Part shown: one piece after another, positions 37,492 to 49,054 of the stretch
How the letters are laid out: each line of letters opens with the position of its first letter
Position numbering within the stretch: position 1 is the stretch's first letter
Assembly (NCBI GenBank): GCA_963576565.1
Contig: OY755042.1
Location: 12,502,262 to 12,566,261, forward strand
Origin: Aspidapion aeneum
Taxonomy: Eukaryota; Arthropoda; Insecta; Coleoptera; Brentidae
Direction: 5' to 3'
Length of the DNA stretch: 64,000 nt
Notes under the pieces: model-generated
The model's database searches: none
Told to the model about the DNA's origin: nothing
Seen by the model: only the letters and a program-made list of their open reading frames with translations
Translations under genes and position numbers: made by a program

Positions 37492-38559
37492 TATTAATTA
37501 TCCTAATTCTCTTATCGACATTTTTGTTCAAAGCAATGTGTCAGTATAAGCAAATAAGTAAAGATAGTTAAACGATTTTTAATTACGAAGGTGAAAGCAT
37601 GTACCGGTTATGCGACGGGTCGAAGAAAATTTCTTGTTATAAAATTTATGCAGTCAAAATAATATACAGGGTCTTTCAAGGAAAATTTTACCCCTCTAAT
37701 TTTTCTCTTTTAATGTATACACGTCGATTTTGTTTCTAGGGGTTACTTAACCCGAAAATTTAACTAGAGGCTTTACAGCGCTAATATTAGTGTGTTTTTG
37801 GGTCAGTTAAAATAACAGCAAATTTAACAGCTGTTACCGTTATTTTGAATAAGGATAAAGGAAACTTGCAAAAAAGATAGATTTTGGAACTCTAAAGATA
37901 AGCATAACATAAACGTTAATTTAGTAGTTATACACTCCTTTTACTTTTTGTTTATTTAAATTTGTTTATTTATTTTTATTAGATTTATGGCTTTTTAAAA
38001 ACCAACCAAATATTAGTAAAAAATTCGACTGAATAAAAAAAAATAATACAAAACTAACCTTAAACCATAACGGTAACATTAAAGGACGGCCACTGTAAGT
38101 ACCCGGCGCCGTTGTCGTAAATAACAAAAAAGTAATAACAATAACGGTAACAAATATAACTAATATTTTAAAAATGTATAGTTTTGGTGTCGAGATATTT
38201 GCGTTTGAAATTAAAATGGGTTGAAAACATATAGGGTGAAGTGGGGTAAATGTAATGACGGTCTTACTGTAATCAGGCACTCTGTATCTTTTTGCAGGAG
38301 GCTTTTTTTTGCATTTGTTTCTTTCAAAACCTGAAATTATTACCCTTCTTTTACCCACTGGTGGATTATTTATTTACTTAATACTACACTGCTTAACAGG
38401 TATAACCAACCCAATTCCTAAGCAGGAAAAAACTTAAATAACTAAAATTTACTAAAAAAGCTAATTAATTAATTAGTTAAAAAACTACAAAAATATAAAC
38501 AAATCAGGTTCACAACTCAACGAACACAAAATATTAAAATAGAACAGTATAATTTATTG

Positions 38560-40230
38560 GGACTGAGGGAACATACTTGGTTAGAAGGATTTTATGTACC
38601 ATTAGTGGATGTAGGACCAAAGAATCTTCGATTTTGAGAAGTAGAAGTATCAAAGATGTTAAAAATCTTTGTTGCCGCTATTATAAGTTCTGCATATAAC
38701 ATGGAGAGGAGATAAATGCAGTTTATTTGTTCGTGTCCTTGGCAAAAAAGGTTAAATTCTGTCTCGAAGATAAGCGAGGGACTAGAAAATCAATGTTGTT
38801 TAAGTCAGGGCAGACAATTTCGTTATGAAGTAATTTAAAAAGAAACACTTGAGAGTAATAGCACCTCCTATCATACAGGGATTCCATGTTAAACATATCC
38901 AGTAGCAAGATGCATATTCTAATTTTAACCTAAGAAACGAAAATAATAAAGTTTTAAGAGTTGTAATGTTTAAAACTTACGATTTAGTCTAGCAATAAAT
39001 CGAACAGTCTTGGATGTTTCCGAGATAATGGTATCATAATGCTTTGTAAACGATAATTTGCTTTCAAAAGTTACTCCAAGGTCGTGAAAAGAGTCTGTTC
39101 TAGATAAGATTGTTTGATTTACTGAGGTTGAATAAACCTGGATGTGTTTTTAAAGTGGAGTATAGTACCTGGCATTTGTGAATGTTCATAGAAAGTTTAT
39201 TGGAGGTGCAGCAAACAATCAATGTGTCCAAATCCTTTTGGAACTTTAGACAGTCTTCAACAGAGCTTATGCGAAAAAGTAACTAGATCATCCGCATATA
39301 ATAAAACCATTGACTCCAGTTTAAGCCACACATCATTAATGAAAATAACAAAAAATAACGAGCCAAGGACGGAGCCTTGGATAACTCCAGAGGAAGAGCT
39401 GCAATCAAGGGAGTTAATTCGATTTACTGAAACACATTGTTTTCGATCAGAGAGCCATGATTTGAAAATCAGGTTTAGAAGTTTGTCTGAAGAACCAAAT
39501 AATTCGAATTTTTTTATTAAGATTTGATGATCCAGTTTGTCGAAGGCTTTACCTAGATCGGTATATATTATATCCAATTGAGAAGTCCTAATGTTTCTGC
39601 AATAGTTTGAGTAGTAATGACGAGGGCAGTTTTTTCTCTTAAAAAAACATGCTAGTAAAGGGAAATTTGATTTTTTACAAGATTCTATTATGCATTAGAA
39701 TTTCTAGACATTTTAAAAAGTTATTTATGATTGTGATGGGTCTATAATTAGTGTTGTTAGTTTTATTAGATTTTTTGTAAATAGAGCTTACTATGAAACG
39801 TTTCCAGGTAGTAGTCCATCTAAGTGGATAGAGAGAGATTATGCAGATGTTTGAGAGGCAAATATGCTAGAGTAATCTCTTATAAGAAATGAGGGTAGAA
39901 TATCTAAGCCACTAGTCATTTTGTTTGCAGACTTCAAGCTTTGAAGTACTTCTTCTTCAGAGAATGGTTGAATGTCAATGACGTAGATTGGCCATGATAT
40001 TTTGGTCATTAAATAATTATTATTAATTTTGGAGATACAGCTACAGTCACAGTCTTTTTTAAAGTTTACTACATTTATGCTGCTGTTGTTAGTATCTGCT
40101 AAAATTTTTAATTTTAGGTTGCTATCGTAAATACTATTTTGCACGAGCAATCTAGTTCTTGTTACGTACATTTATCCTCAGAAATTCTTGCACTAGGAAT
40201 TAACGAACTAGTACAGGCGCTAGAGGTAGT
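38560..40230 (-). pseudogene. LINE-E: Jockey-like reverse transcriptase, degenerate
   Basis: Pieces from 5' to 3': 40171-39839 with PFSEEEVLQSLKSANKMTSG and LDILPSFLIRDYSS; 39577-39257 with DLGKAFDKLDHQILIKKFEL, WLSDRKQCVSVN, GVIQGSVLGSLFF and VLLYADDLVTFS (intact YADD); a 39100-39000 stretch with LGVTFESKLSF; and 38908-38723 with SLYDRRCYYSQVFLFKLLHN. Stops and frameshifts separate them. Confidence 0.82.
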
Positions 40231-40589
40231 TGATTATGCAAAATATGAGGACCGCAGTTTGACAAGGGATTCTAGCTGAAAATAGGTCACAGATACGGAT
40301 GTTGCCGGGCCAGTTTTTGGTCCAAATTTTTTTATCCCCCCTCTTATATTCGTCTTCTGATTTCTGAAAATTTAACTAAATTTGACGCCCTAAAGCCACA
40401 ATGATACATAAATGCATAAAAAATGTGTAAAATATGACCTAAAAATTAGATTATATTAGTTTTTTTGAAATTTTAGCTGCAAAAACCCTCCATACCCCCT
40501 AAAACCTGAAATTTTTAGATATTTTTCAAATTTTCTTAAAACCTAAGCTTGGAAAATATATTATTATCTTTATTGAAGGCAATAAAATT

Positions 40590-42650
40590 ATATTTTTAAC
40601 GATATATGTCAGTGGGGTACGACTAATGACAAACTCTCCAGCAGCGTCCGCTTATTAAGGTAATGTAAAAAAATTAAAAAAGAAACATATTTATTACATG
40701 TTTTACCCGATTTTTTTGTAGGCAATTTCGATGTATAATTTAGCGGCGTTCGTAAATTAAATGAATATTGAACTAAACTAACTAAACTTAAAAACTTTAT
40801 TAAGTTTTATACAATTTTCTCAGGAACTAAGCTATTTGGGTAAAAATGTATTCAATACTTTATTGTAGAAAATAAAATTTCCTTTTTTAACAATGTATAA
40901 GTCAGTAAGGTGAGACTAATAACAAACTCTCCAGCGGCGTCCGTTTATTGAGAAAATGTAAAAAAAAATATGTTTTACCAGATTATCTTAAAAAGCAATC
41001 CCTCTGTTAACAATTTTGTCCTATAGTCGATTGTAGACAATGAAATTTCCTTTTAAACGCTGTAGAACCAAGTAAGATTTATCTTCAGATTCAAACTTCA
41101 CAGGTGTCCGTAAAGTAAATCAATTTTTGCAAATCACCAAACACATTAATTTTGTTGCAGGTTGTTTTTAATTTTCTCAGAAGCTCAGTTGACAAAAATA
41201 TTTTCTATACTTTACTGTAAAAAATAAATTTCCCTTTTTAACAATGTGTAATTCACTGGGGTTTGGTTAATAACATTAGACACTTATTGGAATAAAACCT
41301 GACCTTATTTTAAAATCGACCGTATGGTGACAGATTTACATATAAAAAGCAGCTGCTTTCCTTCAAAATTCGGCCTTTGTGTATTTAAAAACCGGATTTA
41401 TTAGTGTCGGTATTTATTAAATGAAAGTTACCGACCTTATTTTTAAATTTGTCTTTGGCATGTCAATTTTGAGAGGTAAGCTGTTAGTTTTCTGTGTAAA
41501 TGTGTCAGAATAAAGTCGACTATAAAATAAAGTCCGGTTTTATTCCAATAAGTTGCTAAACTCTCCAGCGACGTCCGTAAATAGGGTCATTTAAAAAAAA
41601 ATTGTCACATGTTACACGATATTTCTTAAAAACTAAGCTTTTGAAAATGTGCCCCATAATTGGTTGTAAAAAATAAAATTTTCTTTTAAATGATACATAA
41701 CAAGGTAAGCTTAATTTAATTTTTAAAGCTTCGGGGGAGTCCATAAAATAATTAATTATTATAAAATCACAAAATAAATCACCACATTATAGCCGCAATC
41801 TGAATTGATAATCTCCACACCCCCTGATCCTCCTATCCCCCCTCACAAAAAAAGATGAAATCCCCACAGAAAAAAAAATCTAGGTACGGCCCTAGCAGCA
41901 AAGGTGATCTCTTCTATCTCCACATCCTGCGCCATAGTTTTCTGGGTACGGATAGATGGTTGAGGGGGGCTACTTGTTAGGTGATCTGTGCTATGGCCAC
42001 TGATTCAACTTTGGATGGATGGTGGATCTTAAAAAAATCGAAACAAAAATAGTTCATTTGGTAATTTTTAAAAATTGATTTAATTTACGGACGTCCCTAA
42101 AGTTTCAAAACTACATTTTTTCTTACCTTGTTATACATCGTTTAAAAGGAAATTTTATTTTCTACATTTAAGTATAAGAGAGATTCTTTGATAAAGAGCT
42201 TGGTTTTTTGGAAAATCGGGGAAACATGTGACAAAAATGTTTTTATTTATTATTTTTTTAAACGACGTTGGAGAATTTGTCATCAATCAAACCCCTTTCA
42301 TACATCGTTAAAAAGGAAACTCTATTTTCTACAATAAAGTATTGAACAGAACACATTTTTTCAAACAACACTAATTTGTTTAGTGATTTGCAAAAATTGA
42401 TTTAATTTATGGACGCCTGTGAAGTTTTAGTCTGAAGTAAAATCTTATCTTTTGTACACCGTTTAAAAGGCAATTTCGTTGTATACAATCGACTACAGAG
42501 CACAATTTTTGATAGAGGGCTTTGTTTTTAAGATAATCGGGTAAAACATGTTTTTTTTTAATTAGTCAATTTTGTCAATACGCGAACGCCGCTGGAGAGT
42601 TTGTCATTAGTCTGGCCTCACTGGCTTTACATTGTTGAAAAGGGAATTTC
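40590..42650. repeat. Inverted array of roughly 290-bp units (foldback-like)
   Basis: AAACTCTCCAGC(A/G)(G)CGTCCG occurs directly at about 40631, 40924 and 41569, with related CAGGTGTCCGTAAA near 41095, then inverted near 42092, 42265, 42412 and 42587 (CGCCGCTGGAGAGTTTGTCA). Each unit contains AAAGGAAATTTTATTTTCTAC or its complement and ACATGTTTTACCCGAT. Non-coding. One left-arm unit is interrupted by a family M MITE. Confidence 0.75.
41279..41556. mobile_element. MITE family M, copy 3
   Basis: 278 bp between TA dinucleotides (41277-41278, 41557-41558). Ends GACACTTATTGGAATAAAAC and its near inverse. Interior CTTCAAAATT, ATGTCAATTTTGAGAG and TATTAGTGTCGG blocks match the 1425 copy. Inserted in a unit of the 40590-42650 array. 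Confidence 0.82.
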
Positions 42651-42858
42651 TAATTTCTACTACATATAAAAATAAAAATACCAAAAAACTAAAACTTTGT
42701 TGATAAACATGATTTGACAAAATTTTGATTTTCTATTCTCCCATTCTTCAAAGTTATGACAAAAATATAGAGAAAAATATTAACATTGGGACTACATATT
42801 TTAAAATCAAAATTATTTTCTCCTGTTTACCTTGTATAGCGGAAGCATGTGCATTTAA

Positions 42859-42902
42859 AGCCGAACCGAACCGAACCGAACCGAACCGAACCGAACCAAA
42901 CC
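42859..42902. repeat. CCGAA pentamer microsatellite
   Basis: About seven tandem CCGAA units, ending with a CCAAA variant. Confidence 0.9.
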
Positions 42903-43634
42903 ATTTGTATGCTTCATTTTTATTTAAGCTTTAAAGTGATATAGTGCTTGATTTTGTGATTGTTAAACCATGGTAAGACTTTTTATTTCATAATATTATA
43001 TAAGGTGATCTCCAATTAATGATAAATTTATTTCGTATTTTTCACAGACTAACAACAAGTTAATAGTCTATTTAGGTATTTTCACTATGATAACATTTTA
43101 TGTTTAAATTTGGTTGCAAATGCACATAGAATATTAGTTCAAAACCTGATTTTGTCTTATTGCACACAGCAACTTTTTCCAAATTTTTCTTTTATATAAA
43201 AAATACAGTTTTTAATATTTTTTTGGAAATCAGATTTCATTGTTTCAATATTTAAAATTAGACATAGCTTAAGTTATAGATATCGTCATAAAAAGTTGAA
43301 ATGAGGGGCGCCAAAAATAAATGTAGTTTTAATAAAAATACACTGTTTTGTAAAAAAAGTCTAAAATATTTTTATTATACTATAAACAAGGATTATGTCG
43401 ATTAAAAAATCTAGGTACTATACATCATTATCATTTTATGTATATATTCTAACAGGGTGTTACATAATTGACTGTCAATATTTTAGGTATCAGTGTCTGA
43501 TTTTAAGACAAACGCATCTTTTTCTGTGCGGTAGATTCTAAAACTTGAACTAAATTTTCTATTGTATAACATGTTTTTTTATATAACTGAGAGAATTTAG
43601 TGGCATTAGAAAAATAAGATATCAAAAAAGATTT

Positions 43635-43957
43635 TACCTCAGACTGGATTTAACCCGGAATCTTCCGCTTACTAGGGTGATGCACTACCAACTAAGCCAC
43701 AGCGGCGTAGCGTGGGGCGGCGCGGGGTGTTCGTCGCCTCCCCCCCCCACCCCCCCGCCCGTGGGTAGTGGCGCCCCATTGGTGGCCGAAGCGCCCTCAG
43801 CTTGATTAAATCGGGCCGGGATTGACACACACACATGATGACCTTTTTTTTTTTTGGTCGCAAGATTTTTTTTCAGTTTTCAGAGGCGCCCTTTTTAGCT
43901 GTCGCCCCCCCCCCCGCCCTTTCGGGCACGCTACGCCGCTGCTAAGCCACCGAGGTA
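43635..43957 (-). pseudogene. tRNA-Thr(AGT)-like sequence split by a hAT MITE
   Basis: With the 250-bp insert and its duplication removed, the minus strand gives 73 nt: a TACCTC...GAGGTA acceptor-like pairing, A box TGGCTTAGTTGG, anticodon loop CTAGTAA (AGT) and B box GGTTAAATCC. D, anticodon and T stems are poorly paired, so this is a tRNA pseudogene or the head of a tRNA-derived SINE, not a working gene. Confidence 0.6.
43700..43941. mobile_element. 242-bp hAT MITE with perfect 8-bp duplication
   Basis: Ends CAGCGGCGTAGCGTG and CACGCTACGCCGCTG form a perfect 15-bp inverted repeat. CTAAGCCA flanks both sides (43692-43699 and 43942-43949). Interior contains C- and G-runs and GTCGCAAG words shared with the degraded copy at 18685. 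Confidence 0.93.
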
Positions 43958-44253
43958 CTGGTTTAAATCCAAAATTCAATACCACCCTGTAAATCTTAAT
44001 AAAAAAAATAAATCTTAAAATTTCGACGCACGGTGTTTCTTTGTATGGTTATCCAAAATTTGTATCAAGTACAGATAGATCCTTACAAAATATTGCCAAT
44101 CAAGTGTACACTTATTTGATTGGTTTGGCTTTAAAATTAGCCATTGCAGAAAAAAACTTTTAACACACGTAGATCTATAAAAACTTTTAACTTTCTACTA
44201 AAATACTATTACTTTATATCTTAATTATCACAATCATCTTCTTAATTTCTATT

Positions 44254-44404
44254 TTACAATTTCAAATCGGTATTTCTGGAATTACGCTCAATCCATTCGT
44301 CAAAGTTTGCTATCATTTCAGGGGTCATTTGTTCTTTATAGCTTCCAACAGTTCCTTTCCGCATAAAAGATCCTTTTAATTCTCGATCTATAATGTTGAA
44401 TTCC
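44254..44404 (-). CDS. Sulfotransferase gene 2, terminal exon (partial gene)
   Basis: Acceptor ATTCGTAG, then 151 bp encoding EFNIIDRELKGSFMRKG, TVGSYKEQMTPEM and IANFDEWIERNSRNTDLKL, then TAA at 44254-44256. FMRKGTVGSYK matches the family's C-terminal PAPS-binding motif and, unlike gene 1, keeps the RKG triplet. Upstream exons were not found as far as 64000, so they probably lie beyond the window with the retrotransposon in an intron. The exact acceptor is less certain than for gene 1. Confidence 0.75.
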
Positions 44405-44747
44405 CTACGAATTAAAAATATTATTATTTTTTGTTTATATGTGCTGACTTAGAAATTACCCACCCTGTGAACTTTCGAAATCGACATTAAATGAATATCA
44501 AAAATGTTCCTATATTAACTAGCTAATAACATAATGTTTTGCCATTTCTGGCATCATCAGACCTTAATTTGTCAATCCAAAGAATAAAGCAATTTAAAAG
44601 AACAAATAAAGCATAAACTAAAATTCTTAAGGACAAAAATTATTTGATACAGAAAATAACATAAGAAGCAAAAAAATGATGGACGACTTTATTTCAAAAA
44701 CTATTTTTAATGATAACATCTCAGCTCAAAAGTGAGCTAATACCATA

Positions 44748-44822
44748 GAATCACTAATAACTTTATTTTAAATGAAAGGGGTGGGTCCCCCTTTTCATTT
44801 AAAATAAAGTTATTAGTGATTC
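44748..44822. repeat. 75-bp near-perfect hairpin
   Basis: GAATCACTAATAACTTTATT followed by TTAAATGAAAGGGG faces its exact complement across a few bases (GTGGGT). Arms are about 34 nt. It lies alone, without flanking transposon features. Confidence 0.9.
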
Positions 44823-45071
44823 TTTTACGATGGTCAAACTAGTACAGTTTCAAAATGTTGTATCAATTAAGTTCTCTATAGGCGACATATTTAATATTTT
44901 TTTAAAATTTAAACAAAACATTATTTGTGATACTATATCTGTTCACAAGTTACAGGCACTGGCAGGTGCGTAAGCAGAGATGGGGCAGGGAGGGGCATTT
45001 GTCTGTCCCCCCTAAATTTTGAAAATAATTTTCTATTTTTCAAACAAAATAATTAATCCATCAAGTTAGAA

Positions 45072-45353
45072 CTATAAATAAGGAGCAAACTTTCTATATG
45101 CATTTTGTCCATTTTTTGTAATTTTGGTGAATAAAAAAAACTGCTATGCGTTTGACAAGAAATTAACCGAAAAGTTCATATATACCTAAAATATGGATAA
45201 AAAATCATTCAAGGATTTTACCTATATACGTCTTCTGTGGCATAATTTTGTTGCTTTATGTATGTAGTTTGCGATGTCATCATTGGTTAAAAATGTGAAA
45301 AATGGACAAAATTCATATAGAAAGTCTGCTCCTAAAATTTATTCCTATCTACA
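45072..45353. repeat. Inverted repeat, about 60-bp arms
   Basis: GGAGCAAACTTTCTATATGC and ATTTTGTCCATTTTT at 45080-45120 are inverted at 45296-45345 (GGACAAAATTCATATAGAAA, GTCTGCTCC). Further GGGAGGGGCA/TGCCCCTCCC words at about 44993 and 45870 suggest a larger degraded element. Confidence 0.55.
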
Positions 45354-46079
45354 TAAATTTGGTATCTATACAATTACGATATATAGTGTGAAACAGCCAA
45401 ATGGAATAAATTCGATAAAGGGCGTCTTGAAAAAAACGCTTGGATAAGTTGATTTGTATTTTTAAATGCGCATTAAAAAAATTTATAGGGTGTGTCATGT
45501 GACAGTGGCCAATACCAACTTTCTTATTTTAAATGCAACCCCCTGTATATTATTTATTTTTTGGATTCTTTGGAAAATTCTAGACATAATTCGTGTACAA
45601 TGTCCTATACCTAGGCCTAACCATTTTTGAAATATTGACAGTTCAAAAACGACAATTTCCAATTTCGAGGCGAAATATTTCGAAAACGGTTAGAAAATAT
45701 GGCAAAGCGGCTTACATGTCCCTATTTTCAATTATCTATTGATTGACACCAAACACGAACACTTCCGGTTTAACCGGAATTTCCGATTTTTCGTTGTATG
45801 TATGTTCGATTTTCGTTTTTTTTTACTTATTTCAATAAAAACCTATTTTATTTCTAGCTGTTTGCATTTGCCCCTCCCTAAGTTTCATGCTTCGTGAGCC
45901 CATGGGCGGGGGACTTTTTATGTTTTAACCATTGATGCTTAATGGTTTTAACAGATTCCATAATAAATGAAACTTTACCGATCTAACTAATCTAACTTCT
46001 CGACTGCTTTAGATTGAGCATTCGAAAAATTGTTCCAGATGTGTTAAAGAAGTGTTGTCACTGTTTGTTTTATTTTATT

Positions 46080-46145
46080 GTCAAGTTAGTCAACAAAGGG
46101 TCAAAATAAAATTTAAATTGGAAATCGACTCTCAAAAGAATTCCT
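46080..46145 (+). pseudogene. LINE-A copy 4, left piece
   Basis: CAAAGGGTCAAAATAAAATT, TTGGAAATCGACTCTCAAAA and GAATTCCT correspond to the same RT region as 34130-34090 and 27545-27490 (minus). The copy resumes at 62153 after the LTR retrotransposon. Confidence 0.8.
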
Positions 46146-49016
46146 TGTGGCCTTAAAAAAATTAAAAAAAAAAAATGTGGGCGCCAATTTGTGGCCTTAA
46201 AAAAAGTTGTGTGACATTTGTGGCAGCTTAAAGACGTCGCCGCCATTTTGTGACACTGAAACCCACTGAATAATTAAACAAATATCTGGAAGCAGAACTG
46301 TATTTTCCAGCTAGGTAAAACATTGATATGCCCGGTAACTTTTATACAGTGGAGAAGGGGGGGGGGTTCAGAAATAAGAAAATTTTAAGTGCGCCACATT
46401 ATTTAATATCAATGTTTTACAAAGAAGATCTTAAATAAAATACAGTTCAACCCAAACGTTGCAGCCAAACAATGAAATTCTACTTACTTCCGAGGCTTCC
46501 AGAATATTTATGTAATTAAGAATAACCAAAAAAAAATAAACAGAATAAAATTCTAAAAGATTGAATTAAGATGACAAAACTAGAAATACTTTACAGGTAG
46601 ATGGACTCTTTTAACAGGTCATACTGTACCTACATCTGAGTCAGTAGCGTAGGACTCACTTACATAAATGATTGTAAAAAAAAATATACTTCCAAAATCG
46701 TTCCATCATAGGGGAGATCTAGACCAAATATCCGCTGTCATCATTCCACGTTGGGTAGAATGAGACAGACAGCAACCCAGTCCGAGATCCACCCCATGAG
46801 GTAAAAATGTGTAACGAAACCGCTAAAAAAAAAATATAATCTCATCTCTCTTTTGTCGCTGCAAAGTTGGTTCATTGGGTTGTACAAATAACACAAGAAA
46901 AATTAGTTCATCTTGTTTATTTTAGTGGTAAAATCCGATAAAATTGCCGGAAGCATAAAAAAAATAAATGAAATGGATGTAAACAAGGGCCAAAATAGCA
47001 AGGCACTTTAAATTTGACAGTAAAATTATCTTAAATAAATGAAAGGAAGGAAAACAAGTCAATGTAGTAAATATGCCGCAAAACCAGGGTTATGACGTCA
47101 TACCTTATCTTGCGTTTACAAGAAATGTTGAAACTATACTGTGAAAACTTATATATGAAATATATGAAAAGATCACGTCTAAATTATATTAAAAATTTAT
47201 ATATGAGTGAAAAAATTATAGTTAAGGCTTGCTCCTACCTTGGTCCTTGATTATTCTGTGTATGTTTTATTTTGTAAACCTGGAATTCTGTTGTCCTGTT
47301 GTCTCACCACTGCTTTCGGGTCTCCTGCTCTGCTCGCGCCTTCCCTCGTGCTCGCTTAGCACATGATGTTAGGCCAGCACTTTGGTCTTAAAAGGGTTGT
47401 GGGATTCTTGCCCGAGCGTAAAAAAGGTTGTGGGACACTTGCCCGAGCGTAGAACCCTTTCCCAGGGTACAACTGGCTACACCTGGCTTCACACCAGCGT
47501 CCAGCCCCAAATGTCGGTGGAATGGACGGGCAATGCTCTTCCCCGTACAAAATGGCGTGGGCCGACTTAAATTCCCCTCAAAAGGGTGCGAGCGTCACTC
47601 CAGATTACGCCTGGACACGACGGACTCACTCCTCACAGCCTCTGGGATATCTCCTACAGTTCGCTGCAGTGCCAAACCAAAAACAATGGCGATCCCAGAG
47701 CCTGTTGTCGACCCAACCAAATTTGTTAGCAAAGAGAGACCAAGCACTTCGTCGAGAATACCAGAATAATGCAGTGGCCGGAAACCGTTTTGTAAATTTG
47801 GTGGGGAGTGGGGACGGTAAAACGCAATAGTACCAACCTAATCTTCCCGGTGAAATTCAAATAAAGGATGCAAACCTATTTATAAAAAACTTTTCCGCCA
47901 AAAATAAATCTCTACATTCAGTGGCAAGCCTGGAAGAAAAACCCGGGGTTTTCAAAGTAACCAATACAGCGATAGTCCTATACAGGTATATAGGGGGCAG
48001 CACCGACCAAGGGATAGGAAGTACGTAAAACAAACCTTGAGGTGTTGTCGGATCTATTTCCACGGTTGAAATTTTTATAACAAGGACGTCGAGACACCCT
48101 CCATACACATTATTAATATTCGAACACTCAACCAATTCCCATATGAGTAAAGCTATACTGAGCGCAGAATTTAGTTGCACTCCAGTTACAGTCTTCGTCA
48201 AAAGTTTCCTTCGCTCTTTATAAATGTTTTCTCTAATATTCATATGGTTTAACGCCATTTTTGTAAAACATTTCTACAGTAATAAAGTTGTTTCTGAACC
48301 TGAACCCAAAAATACACACTGAACTATTGCTTAAAGGCACAAGAGTGTTCAGATGTTAACTCACACGATTTCGTTTATTCTTTTAGTCTTGGTTTTTATC
48401 CCTCGTTTATCTCCCATTTACAACAGTGCATAACTCGTATTTATTTTATCCTTTCCCTATCAAATTAATAAAGATATCAAAGTGGCGGAGCCTCGGTTGT
48501 TACTGGTCAAACCGTGAACCTAAATATGTTTTCGTGCTATCAGAACTAGCTAATCCGTGAAGAATATGGGGTTCGGATTGTCCCAATATCCTCGAGAATA
48601 AACGTAAGGGAATGAAATGTTCATCTAAATGTTTCCTTCCTGTTACTGAAACCATTTGTGACGCGGCAACGCCGCCATTCCCCAGCATAACAGCTGTTTA
48701 ACTTTATGAACGTCAAGTGAATCACAAAATTCCACAGATAAAAACAAAACAATCAAAATTTTTATGTGATTTTTCCCGAAGCCTGTGATCTTAAATTCCA
48801 ATTACGATGTCCAGATAATGCGATGTGCGTAGTGTCCACAGTAATTCGATGGAATGCCTCCTGTTAAGGTAACTTCCTAGACCCTATATAACCTCCAAAC
48901 CTAGCTCTATAAAATACCCTTACTTGTGTACAGAAAGACGAATCAAAGAGCCCTGATTATTTACCTAAATAAACAAATATGTAACGTTGTCTTAAACGTA
49001 AAAATGACACGTTACA
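46146..49016 (-). repeat. 3' LTR (2871 bp)
   Basis: Starts TGTGGCCTTAA and ends GACACGTTACA on the plus strand. The 59284-62152 copy is the same apart from poly-G/poly-A length and an AAGAAA/AATAAA-type change. Its outer 44 bp (46146-46189) contain a second U5 edge and PBS-like GGGCGCCA. A 133-codon minus frame (48258-47857) is open in both LTRs but matches no known domain. Confidence 0.97.
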
Positions 49017-49030
49017 TAATCCCCCCCCAA
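49017..49030 (-). promoter_or_regulatory. Polypurine tract
   Basis: On the element strand GTTGGGGGGGGATTA ends directly at the 3' LTR. A purine run at this position primes plus-strand synthesis in LTR elements. Confidence 0.85.
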
Positions 49031-49054
49031 CTTCAAGACGATTAACCTAAAAGG

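Noticed and set aside
42859..42902. CCGAA repeats as interstitial telomere
   Set aside because: Insect telomeres are TTAGG (or TCAGG in some beetles); TTCGG is not a known telomere unit and the run is only about 44 bp.
42971..42980. ATGGTAAGAC as a start codon next to a splice donor
   Set aside because: Such a short match is expected by chance and no following exon is seen.
47382..47830. Plus-strand frames of 62-113 codons in the LTR, repeated at 60518-60966
   Set aside because: They overlap each other in several frames, lie antisense to the element and are duplicated simply because the LTRs are duplicated.
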